The notes beneath the pieces are model-generated. The model was not told the origin of the DNA. It worked only from the letters and a program-made list of their open reading frames with translations, and made no database searches. Positions 57,171-64,000 of a stretch of 64,000 nt of DNA are shown here, piece by piece. Location: the NCBI RefSeq assembly GCF_910592395.1, contig NC_088321.1:8930001-8994000 (forward strand), in the 5' to 3' direction. The number at the start of each line of letters is the position of its first letter. The first letter of the stretch is position 1. Both the position numbers and the translations under genes were made by a program. Origin of the DNA: Lineus longissimus (lineage: Eukaryota; Nemertea; Pilidiophora; Heteronemertea; Lineidae).

Positions 57171-58651
57171 AGGCCATAACTCAAGGTATTTTGCCATTTC
57201 CTGCTGTAAGACGATTTCAAAAGTGCACCTAACAATTTATATAATACAGAAAACCCCATGCAATTTGCTCTATCCATTTTGAAGATATAGCCTTTCAGGT
57301 GTTTGACAACTAGATCACCTAATCAGGCTAGCAACTGGCTTGTTAGAGCCAGGCGGCGGGTTCACCAAAGTTGTGATGTAGTTCAGGCTAATGCCCTACT
57401 TGGGAGGACACATATAATGCTCTTAAAATTGATATATGAAGTCTGTTTTTCATTGACATTTTCAATGTTCAAGTATGAAAGCATACTTTTGCCCATGATA
57501 AATGAGTTTATTGTATTCCAAAAATTATTTTAATTAAATATTTTAATTTTTTGGGAAAACCGGTTACATTTATTTTAGAAGTCAAATCTCACATCTAGAA
57601 AGTGTTATTTGAGCTTATTCATGAAGTGGGGAAACAGGATCAATGCCAAAAAAAACATAGACCCCACAAATATGGTCCAATTAGGTTTTCTAGACAATTT
57701 AGGCAAATTTATAGAACTTAATTAATTTTTCAAATTCGATTCTTTTTACAGAAAATTGCATCAAATACATCAATTTATACAATACTTAAACTATCATAAT
57801 GTATTTCTAATTCAAAGCTACGATATACCTTTTAATTAAGTAAGGTAATACAGACAAATTTATACGTTCATCCTCCACTTCCTCATCACTTTCGTCCGAA
57901 TGATCACTCTTATTATGATCTAGTGATATTAATGGCTCGAACATGTACGGCTCAACGTTTAAATATCCTTCTGTATCGACCAAAACATCCTCAAATTCAC
58001 TGCTCACTGAATTAGAAATACATTATGATAGTTTAAGTATTGTATAAATTGATGTATTTGATGCAATTTTCTGTAAAAAGAATCGAATTTGAAAAATTAA
58101 TTAAGTTCTATAAATTTGCCTGAATTGTCTAGAAAACCTAATTGGACCATATTTGTGGGGTCTATGTTTTTTTTGGCATTGATCCTGTTTCCCCACTTCA
58201 TGAATAAGCTCAAATAACACTTTCTAGATGTGAGATTTGACTTCTAAAATAAATGTAACCGGTTTTCCCAAAAAATTAAAATATTTAATTAAAATATTTT
58301 TTGGAATACAATAAACTCATTTATCATGGGCAAAAGTATGCTTTCATACTTGAACATTGAAAATGTCAATGAAAAACAGACTTCATATATCAATTTTAAG
58401 AGCATTATATGTGTCCTCCCAAGTAGGGCATTAGCCTGAACTACATCACAACTTTGGTGAACCCGCCGCCTGGCTCTAACAAGCCAGTTGCTAGCCTGAT
58501 TAGGTGATCTAGTTGTCAAACACCTGAAAGGCTATATCTTCAAAATGGATAGAGCAAATTGCATGGGGTTTTCTGTATTATATAAATTGTTAGGTGCACT
58601 TTTGAAATCGTCTTACAGCAGGAAATGGCAAAATACCTTGAGTTATGGCCT
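57171..58651. mobile_element. TTAA-flanked foldback transposon (1,481 bp) with 644-bp inverted arms
   Basis: The left arm (57,171-57,814) and right arm (58,008-58,651) are reverse complements over all 644 bp, with about two mismatches noticed by eye: ttaggcaaa versus ttcaggcaaa near 57,711, and aaaaatta versus aaaaaata near 57,528. A 193-bp unique centre lies between them. The ends read AGGCCATAACTC, and both outer flanks are TTAA. TTAA duplication is known for piggyBac and Kolobok DNA transposons. The AGG end is unlike the CCC start usual for piggyBac, so Kolobok or another TTAA family is as likely. No transposase is encoded, so the copy is non-autonomous. The near identity of the arms and the intact target site point to recent insertion or arm conversion. 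The paired open frames at 57,303-57,533 and 58,289-58,519 are mirror images of the arms and are not taken as genes. Confidence 0.9.
57829..58006 (-). CDS. Captured exon-like fragment in the centre of the TTAA element (acidic, unknown protein)
   Basis: On the minus strand the centre of the foldback is open throughout. It encodes an acidic peptide with the motif VEPYMFEPL followed by a serine/aspartate/glutamate cluster (SDHSDESDEEVEDE). It is bordered by a plausible 3' splice site (tttctaattcag, AG at 58,008-58,007) and a 5' splice site (AAAAG then GTATAT, GT at 57,828-57,827). That gives a 178-bp exon with unequal phases at its two ends. The acceptor pyrimidine stretch lies in the right arm and the exon in the unique centre, so the inverted-repeat boundary coincides with the intron/exon border. 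The PY.FEP plus acidic pattern recalls the start of animal proteins with a P2X7-type cytoplasmic domain, but this is a weak guess. A chance open frame cannot be excluded at this length. Confidence 0.4.
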
Positions 58652-58655
58652 TTAA
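58652..58655. repeat. TTAA target-site duplication, right
   Basis: TTAA directly after the right arm (ccttgagttatggcct), followed by gag sequence (gatgaatttcccg). Confidence 0.9.
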
Positions 58656-60184
58656 GATGAATTTCCCGACGGGCCTTCAGGCATCTGGCGGACGCCCTGA
58701 TAGACAAGTCGGCAAAGTCGGCAACCGTTGAGGCTAGTCCACTCAACAGTAGCCCCGGCTCCGAATCAGGTGTTACCCCCTTCTCTTGAAGGACATTTGA
58801 CAAGGCCGCCAAAAAATAGGACGCATGAGAGACCACCCTATGGGCTGTCCTTAAAGAACTGTTGACGTCCTTAAACGCCGTCTCCGCTGTTACTTCCTCC
58901 GGAAACAACGACCTCGGAAGAAACGAGCCCTTATGACCCTTACCTGAAGCCAAATAAGTGGTCACTGCCCCATCAACCTCTGGGACCTTGCCCAAGGACT
59001 GAAAGTCCTCTTCAGACCAGCGGTACTGGTCCCTATGACGCTTCTCAAAAGCAGGGATCTTACATGCCTTTTACATGTTAACTACCGCAGACGACCTAGA
59101 TATAGAGGTCGGATACACTGCCTCCCAAGTGGCCCGAATCAAGCCATCAGCTGGTAAGGCAGTACCCTTTTTCTTGTTTGGCAGCGGGATGTCGAAACTT
59201 GATGCCAACACCGACTTGGGCGCATCCGCCGCCTCCTCAACAGATGGGATATTAAGGCATTCCCTAGTTGACTGCACCAACTCGGCCCACGAGGTCGGGA
59301 TATCATCCTCCCGACTTCTATGGCCATCACCGTCAACAGCAGTCGACATAGCACGACTAAAGTCAGAAGACACTGACCCCTGACTGTGGACAGAACAATG
59401 GTCATCCTCTGAAAAAACCTTGTCCACATTCTGACCGACAGGGGGCGCTCCTAATGCAAAAGGCACAGAGCCGCCAAGCCTGCTAACACCAGGACCCACC
59501 ACCCGGTCCTGGCCCGGCTTAACACCAGAAAAACTCGGTCGAAAACGCTCCTCCCGCCAATTCCTAGCGGGGGAACCTGCTAAACTTCCCATATCCTCAG
59601 GGTCATCCAACCTCAGCACCGGCTGACGGGCCTGAAAAGCTCCCGAAGCCCCCAACGTGGACGAGCGAGGCCGCACATGCGCCGGAGCCTGCTGACCAGA
59701 CGCAAAAGATGGGATGCTAGAAGGGGGAATAAAACCCCCATTGTTACTCACCTGCTGCTGTTGTTGCTGAACCTGCAGCCCAAACGAAGCCTTCAGCTCG
59801 TCTAGCTGCTTAGAGAACATAGAGGCCATCCTCTTCTCAGAAGGAGTGAACTTCACAACCTTCCTACGAGGCTTGGGAACCTTCCTAGCTATACTAGCAG
59901 TAGGCCCAACATGGTGGGAATATCGCCATCGCGAGCCCCGGCACTGCCTTCGGGATGAGCCGGCTTCTTACCAGAAGACTTGGCCGTACCGTCTGACAGA
60001 ACTTGAACCAAAGGACTTACCACATCCGAAGATAATACTTCCACTTCGGCAGTGAAGTCAGGAACACCAAAACTATCCATAACGCTAAAAAACGACGGGA
60101 AAACTTGAAATACGGAGAAACGGAAGAAACACGAAGTGTACTTGACAGCGCCGAGAAAATAATGAACGAGTAGGTGGTCAGCGG

Positions 60185-60198
60185 ATGTGACGTCACAT
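60185..60198. promoter_or_regulatory. 14-bp perfect palindrome with a cAMP-response element core (TGACGTCA)
   Basis: atgtgacgtcacat is a perfect palindrome with the full CRE/ATF core at 60,188-60,195. It sits about 105 bp upstream of the gag start codon, in the expected 5' untranslated or promoter region of the DIRS-like element. CREB/ATF binding to this core is established; its use here is inference. Confidence 0.5.
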
Positions 60199-60604
60199 GT
60201 GGTCACGGGCAGAAATTTATTCTCGGCGGGAGATTAATGGGGACGAGATTGTTCAAATGTAGTAGACCTAGCTGGTAAGATGACATGACGGAGATTGGCT
60301 GATTCAAGAAGGCCTTTGATGGCAGGGCTTAAAAAAGGGATTCGGTCGGTAACTTATTGCATTGAAGTTGCCACGTAAATACTGAGTTGAGAGATGAGCG
60401 TCAGTCACTCAATGAGAACAAAAGTACTATTGGCAATGTTTGTTTCTAATGCATCTCATGATGAACTGGTCTAGATCCCAGACAAGCACCGATGTTGATT
60501 CTGAACAGTGGTATTGTTCATCGTGCCACTTGGACAGTCCTTTGTAATCGGCCAATCTAAAATGTCACTGTTTCCATGTAACTGAAATGTGACAAAACAT
60601 GACG
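60199..60604. other. 5' flank of the DIRS-like element or intron sequence, boundary not found
   Basis: No gene is recognised. The outer end of the DIRS copy must lie in this interval, but no terminal inverted repeat partner remains in the window to mark it. The remainder would be intron sequence 3' of the FAM221 exon at 60,715. Confidence 0.4.
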
Positions 60605-60654
60605 CCCTCCTGCCCGACTGGGCGTCCTCCCTCCTGTCCGAGTGGGCATCCTCT
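60605..60654. repeat. Two degenerate copies of a 25-bp unit
   Basis: cctcctgcccgactgggcg at 60,605 recurs as cctcctgtccgagtgggca at 60,630, giving a period of 25 bp. It lies in the presumed intron after the FAM221 exon. Confidence 0.7.
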
Positions 60655-60714
60655 CATCACCAGATGACTGGTCATCAAATCCAAAGATTAATTGAATTAT
60701 GAGCGTACCTTTAC

Positions 60715-60921
60715 CACTCGGGTCCATCCTCATGTAGCCCTCAGCCAGAGATGAGAAGCCCGACAGACCGCCCATGGCCTGGTATGGGACGCCCTCCCGC
60801 TCGACCGTGCGGCCTCGTTTCTCCCGCTCCTGTCGTGTTTCCACCACCATCTCATGTCTGTGAGCCGGCTCATCGCAGCCACAGGTGTAGGAACTCTTGA
60901 ACCCAGCGCACTTGCATCCAG
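60715..60921 (-). CDS. FAM221A-like: FAM221A-like protein, exon with CxC core and PYxAMGGLxGFSSLAEGY motif
   Basis: The minus-strand exon follows a clear acceptor (gtctggtgtttcag, AG at 60,923-60,922). It encodes GCKCAGFKSSYTCGC, a DEPAHRHEMVVETRQER stretch, and VPYQAMGGLSGFSSLAEGY ending MRMDPSG. This order is characteristic of FAM221A, a conserved eukaryotic protein of unestablished function with cysteine-rich, zinc-binding-like motifs. The donor is GTAAAG (exon end 60,715, 207 bp) or, less likely, GTACGC six bases on (exon end 60,709). Entry and exit are both phase 1. The exon joins in phase to the exon at 61,159-61,349 across a 237-bp intron. The serine/proline-rich tail and the terminal coiled segment expected in animal FAM221A are not found downstream in this window. 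Confidence 0.88.
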
Positions 60922-61158
60922 CTGAAACACCAGACAATACATTAATTTGATGTTTGTAAGTCTTAGGATGGAAGACAATAGCTGTTGTGAAGGACATGGG
61001 ATGCTGACACCGGCCCAGCAGGTGACCTTGTATGTTGAACAGTTGGGTGCCAACTGACTCGGCCTTTAGCCAGGAAAGAGAAGTCCATCGTGAATCCATG
61101 TGTAGGGTTATCGGGACATGTACATGAAATTATGAAATTGAAGACTTGTTCAACTTAC
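60922..61158 (-). other. Intron of the FAM221A-like gene (237 bp)
   Basis: It starts GTAAGTTG (GT at 61,158-61,157), a near-consensus donor, and ends tgtttcag at 60,922. Both bordering exons carry phase 1 codons, so removal keeps the FAM221 frame. Confidence 0.85.
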
Positions 61159-61349
61159 ACTTCTTGCACTTCATGAGATTCGTCTCCGAATGTTCGTCCG
61201 AGTAATGTTTACAGCCACATCTGATTGGTTGAGAGCCATTCAGCGGGACGTAGCTATACGAGTTACAGCGGCAGCCACGGACTTTGCACGGCTGAAGGAT
61301 GGGGCGGGCCTCCGGGATTGTTTCAAAGTCTGTTTTGTGTTGCTTATAT
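61159..61349 (-). CDS. FAM221A-like: FAM221A-like protein, upstream exon with CxC and PLNGSQPIRCGCKH motif
   Basis: The minus-strand exon of 191 bp follows a strong pyrimidine-rich acceptor (ccttctcttccag, AG at 61,351-61,350) and ends before GTAAGT. It encodes YKQHKTDFETIPEARP, then a cysteine cluster (PCKVRGCRCNSYSYVPL), then NGSQPIRCGCKHYSDEH and MKCKK. The YKQHKTDFE start and PLNGSQPIRC.CKH core match vertebrate FAM221A as I recall it. The exon begins in phase 2 (the previous exon should supply two bases of an Arg-type codon) and ends in phase 1. No exon coding for the conserved N-terminal part (a WRS.TG.DC-type segment) was found between 61,350 and 64,000, so the preceding intron is longer than 2.6 kb. 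No stop or frameshift is seen. Confidence 0.9.
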
Positions 61350-61414
61350 CTGGAAGAGAAGGTTACACTTCTGTCATTTTGTTAAAATTGGCATCATGGA
61401 CTTTTTGGGCTATC

Positions 61415-61560
61415 TGGGAGTGGCGCAGTAGATAAGACTGTTACGTCTGAGGTCACAAGTTTGATTCTAAGTCAGACTACAAACCTGCGAGTACAGAAGC
61501 ATGGCGTCTCTGGGCCAACCAGCAGTCGGTGGAGAATACCAGCTGACATAAAGGCGGTTC
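61415..61560 (+). mobile_element. tRNA-derived SINE fragment
   Basis: TGGCGCAGTAG at 61,421-61,431 fits the RNA polymerase III A-box consensus at every fixed position. GTTTGATTC at 61,459-61,467 fits the B box with one mismatch. The spacing (27 bases between the boxes) is normal for tRNA-type promoters. No tRNA cloverleaf is complete, so it is a SINE head rather than a tRNA gene. The 3' end is not clear; an AT-rich stretch begins near 61,570. It lies in the presumed intron upstream of the FAM221 exon. Confidence 0.6.
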
Positions 61561-61861
61561 TTTTGACGCTGAAACTATAACACCCAAATAAAAATATGTT
61601 ATGATATAGAATTTGACTCCGAACAGATAAATTTTGCTTCCTTAAGGCCAGTGCTGAAATGGATCGAAAAGTTGGCAGTCCGACAGATTGACTACTGTAA
61701 ACTGAGAATCTGAGATACTGTTAACTGGGTAATGTTCAAAACATTAAACTTGCTAATACATGTACATGTTTTTCTTTTTATTGTTTACATAGAGTTCTTA
61801 GATGATATAAATGAAAACCAGCAGAGTTCTATGCCTGGGATTTGATAATTTTTTTATGGGT

Positions 61862-62269
61862 TTATTGCTCTTGAACAATGGAAAGAAGAACAGTCAATCT
61901 TATTACATGTAGATACATGCCAAAGTCACGACGTTTCCTTACCGATTTTACAGTAATAGTACCAGCATGACTGTGCTGCCAGCTATTAATAGATAGGTAG
62001 TCTTGCTCTAACCACACTTCCCAATCAGTCCGTTGCGGATTCGAGCATTGTTCGAGACTGGCATCACTGCCACGTTTGATATTCTTTAACTTTCTTGATG
62101 GATTATACACCAAAGATAGATGGGATTGAGGTAGGAATATGTTGTTTTGTTTTGTCATGAGTATTTTATTCAATACCCCTCGGTTTTGCTCAGTGTTGAA
62201 GTGTTTCTTTCTACATTTGTAATTCTCTGCCTGGTTATGTCCTTGTCCGGCGGAGGCGCTGGGGTACAT
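61862..62269 (-). CDS. Unrecognised 135-codon open frame, doubtful
   Basis: A minus-strand frame with no family resemblance I can name. It contains a basic segment (YKCRKKHFN), KLKNIKRGSDASLEQC and an aromatic stretch (DWEVWLEQDYLSINSWQH). It crosses a donor-like site (AAATCG then GTAAGG near 61,942). It does not look like the missing N-terminal FAM221A exon. It may be intronic chance sequence in AT-rich DNA. Confidence 0.15.
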   Translation of the reverse strand: MYPSASAGQGHNQAENYKCRKKHFNTEQNRGVLNKILMTKQNNIFLPQSHLSLVYNPSRKLKNIKRGSDASLEQCSNPQRTDWEVWLEQDYLSINSWQHSHAGTITVKSVRKRRDFGMYLHVIRLTVLLSIVQEQ

Positions 62270-62279
62270 TAAATATCAC

Positions 62280-63215
62280 TTCCTATAAAAAAATTCCACT
62301 TTTCTCATAAATAAATATTATCCGGATGCAATTTTTACAAAAGTAAATGCACTAGAGGTATGAAAGTACTCATTGAAATACAGCATCTTTGAAAAGAATT
62401 AATTCTGATGTTGAATTATGAAGTTGTTGATGAATGATTTCTGATTGCTGAGTGAAGTAGGTCAACCCATGAAAGTAATGAGGGCAAATTTTGCACCATA
62501 TATAAGGCAGTTACGACCCTATTACTGGACCATGGCGATTTAGCGGATTCTGCGGAATCTGGGCGGAATCAGCATAAAAACAGCACGAGAATATCGATAT
62601 TATGATAAATTATCCTTATAATGAATATTTGTAATATTCCATAACTGTTAAATTGTCTAAACCGCTAAGATTATCAAGCATTCGGAAAAACCCCAACATG
62701 CATGAAAAAAATGTCTGCATTCTATTATCGGACGATTTCCACATTGGCCGCGATCTATAATCAGGCCGAGTTGGCCCGTAATCGTGCAAGTCGTTACGCA
62801 CCCGAAAAACACACGTCATTTTCGCTCATTCGTTAATTTGTTAATATCGTGCAGAATACAATAGGGACGGACACTTTTTCCAGGGGACATTTTAAACTTC
62901 TATACTGGCCTGGTTGACACGTCTCTCTTTATTTTACAACATCGCAAAATTGTGCACGAGCAACATACGATTGCCTTGATGATCCATCATAAGTTAAGAT
63001 ATTCAAGTCACATGATGACTGATGATGTCCAGGACTCCCAGATGACAAATCAGTTTAAACAGAGAATTTCCCACTCTCATGATAATAAATAAAAGATTTT
63101 TCTAAAACGTCCACCCGAGTCAATCATCCCACTCTTGATGACCAAACAGCCAGCAAGATCATGTGATGACAGGTGACAAGCCCGAGATCCTGGCAACGAT
63201 CCTTAAAACCATCCC
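62280..63215. other. AT-rich non-coding stretch, nothing recognised
   Basis: No gene or known element is seen. There is a small degenerate triplet of gcggattct/gcggaatct/gcggaatca at 62,543-62,571. Short open frames here have no recognisable content. It is probably intron of the FAM221A-like gene or intergenic DNA. Confidence 0.4.
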
Positions 63216-63219
63216 AAGT

Positions 63220-63803
63220 CAGTTCGGCAAACGTCAAAATTCGGCAGCGATGCCGTCTGAGGCAACCGTTGCCGTAAAGTGACACTTCCGGTGAAAATTG
63301 ACACCACAGCATTGAAAATCATGTGAGCATCGTTCGATTAATTCCGTTTTTTTTGGTTACTGCTGAAATGAATTAAAAAACACATATTTTACACACAAAT
63401 TTGCGCCAGAATATTCTGCAGTACATGTCGTCTGCTGAGCCAGAGCTTACAAGACGGGGACATGGGACAGGTCGTATTGATTAGCTGTATTTGAGTAAGT
63501 GTATTAGAATTGAACCTCCATCAGTTGGTCTGACGCCACATTTCAGTGGAGGCCATTCTGAAAATTGAGAATTTTCAAAAATGCGTGGATAGACTTACAT
63601 TTCCTTGGGTAAATATTTAGATCAATACCAGCTGCCCCCTATTAATCTATAATGGAACCCCCGATCGGCAGCGCTCGACCCCGAAGCTGAGGGATGCCGC
63701 GTGAGGCATCCGAGGGATACCGTATAAAGCAACCGTTGCCGTTAACAGCAACGGGGGATTCCTCGAACAGCATCGCTGCCGAATTTTGACATTTGCCGAA
63801 CTG
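63220..63803. mobile_element. Probable MITE-like DNA transposon with 34-bp terminal inverted repeats
   Basis: The 34 bp at 63,220-63,253 (start CAGTTCGGCAAA) are the reverse complement of 63,770-63,803 with one mismatch. The same four bases, aagt, lie directly outside each end (63,216-63,219 and 63,804-63,807), a candidate 4-bp target-site duplication. Inside, near-repeats such as gatgccgtctgaggcaacc (63,249) and gatgccgcgtgaggcatcc (63,693), and caaccgttgccgt in both halves, suggest subterminal binding repeats. No transposase frame is present. A 4-bp duplication is seen in several cut-and-paste families, and I cannot assign one. Confidence 0.65.
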
Positions 63804-63813
63804 AAGTCCCAGG

Positions 63814-63990
63814 AGGCGAAACGACTAATTTTTGGGTAGAGTGACTCTCAGACACTCTCTTGATTTAGCTTGATTACACTACATCACGGCAGCGGCCACC
63901 TTCAGCGCCACCACGTGGGGCCTAATGGTATTAGGCTAAATTTGGGGGCGAAAAGGCTGGGGGCGAAAACGTCAGAGAGCAAAACGACCG
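63814..63990. repeat. Dispersed ggcgaaa-type short repeats
   Basis: The motif ggcgaaacgac (63,815) recurs as gggggcgaaaaggct (63,944), gggggcgaaaacgtc (63,959) and agcaaaacgacc (63,979). A CACGTG E-box lies at about 63,912. It may be the edge of a further repeat element running out of the window. Confidence 0.4.
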
Positions 63991-64000
63991 AATACCCATA

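Larger units (their letters stand above)
56767..60080 (-). pseudogene. DIRS-like retrotransposon gag, broken by a frameshift, a stop and a transposon insertion
   Basis: Minus-strand pieces form one gag-like protein. The likely start is the ATG at 60,080-60,078 (MDSFGVPDFTAEVE). A one-base frameshift near 59,905 separates it from the next piece (59,071 to about 59,910), which has a basic KVPKPRRKVVK stretch and a polyglutamine run. An in-frame TAA at 59,073-59,071 follows. The frame then continues in the same phase to the TTAA at 58,655, where a 1,481-bp element interrupts it, and resumes at 57,170 in phase. The C-terminus is rich in Lys, Arg, Gln and Phe with no CCHC zinc knuckle, as is usual for DIRS gag. 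The assignment to DIRS rests mainly on the adjoining reverse transcriptase start; another retroelement class is possible. Three independent lesions make this copy dead. Confidence 0.65.

Noticed and set aside
57303-57533. 76-codon open frame, and its twin at 58,289-58,519
   Set aside because: The two are mirror copies in the inverted arms, without a recognisable domain; probably chance frames in the foldback.
59075-59429. Open frames overlapping the gag on the plus strand and in the other minus phase
   Set aside because: Shadows of the gag reading frame.
60730-61053. 107-codon minus frame across the FAM221 exon
   Set aside because: It is out of phase with the FAM221 motifs and crosses the intron.
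60557-61099. 180-codon continuous minus frame taken as one coding exon
   Set aside because: Only the 60,715-60,921 part matches FAM221A. The rest runs through a canonical acceptor and donor and is intron read-through.
61190-61435. Plus-strand open frames over the upstream FAM221 exon
   Set aside because: Shadows of the minus-strand exon and the SINE.
61415-61510. Functional tRNA gene
   Set aside because: A and B boxes are present, but a paired acceptor stem and full cloverleaf are not; it fits a SINE.
62616-62819. 67-codon minus frame as an upstream FAM221 exon
   Set aside because: It lacks the expected conserved tryptophan and cysteine pattern and has no fitting splice site.

Overview
The window reads as nuclear DNA of a multicellular animal, most likely an invertebrate. 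It holds spliced exons of a FAM221-type gene with canonical splice sites, a DIRS-like retroelement, a TTAA-flanked foldback transposon, a tRNA-derived SINE and a very large satellite array. I see no bacterial genes, rRNA, functional tRNA or CRISPR. The species cannot be named from sequence alone.

Positions 1-55,852 (87% of the window) are one uninterrupted head-to-tail satellite with a monomer of about 152 bp, roughly 367 copies. The array enters at base 1, so its left end lies outside. Monomers fall into at least two classes that differ in the middle of the unit, and classes are strung into nested higher-order repeats: a 3-mer tandem, a 9-mer module present six times, a 14-mer tandem, a ~4.1 kb tandem, and a superblock of more than 10 kb repeated about 22 kb apart. 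Length differences between related blocks are close to whole numbers of monomers, as expected from unequal exchange. The first ~9 kb is the most mixed, and 24-55.8 kb the most homogenised. The many 60-147 codon open frames here are repeat artefacts, not genes.

The array stops mid-monomer at 55,852 and is followed at once by two identical 87-bp direct repeats (55,854-56,027). From 56,028 to 60,400 lies a nest of mobile elements: an A-tailed repeat end with a (GGAT)n tract and a 27-bp palindrome, then a minus-strand, broken DIRS-like element (gag plus the first residues of the reverse transcriptase frame). Inside its gag sits a 1,481-bp TTAA-flanked element with two 644-bp, nearly identical inverted arms. 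The 193-bp centre of that element looks like a captured exon with splice signals at both edges. This is the most unusual structure in the window.

From 60,700 to 61,350, on the minus strand, are two consecutive exons of a FAM221A-like gene (intron 237 bp, matching phases). Upstream exons must lie beyond 64,000. Downstream exons are not seen and would have to lie past the DIRS copy and the satellite, or be lost. The rest (61,350-64,000) is intronic or intergenic sequence with a tRNA-SINE and a ~584-bp element with 34-bp terminal inverted repeats.
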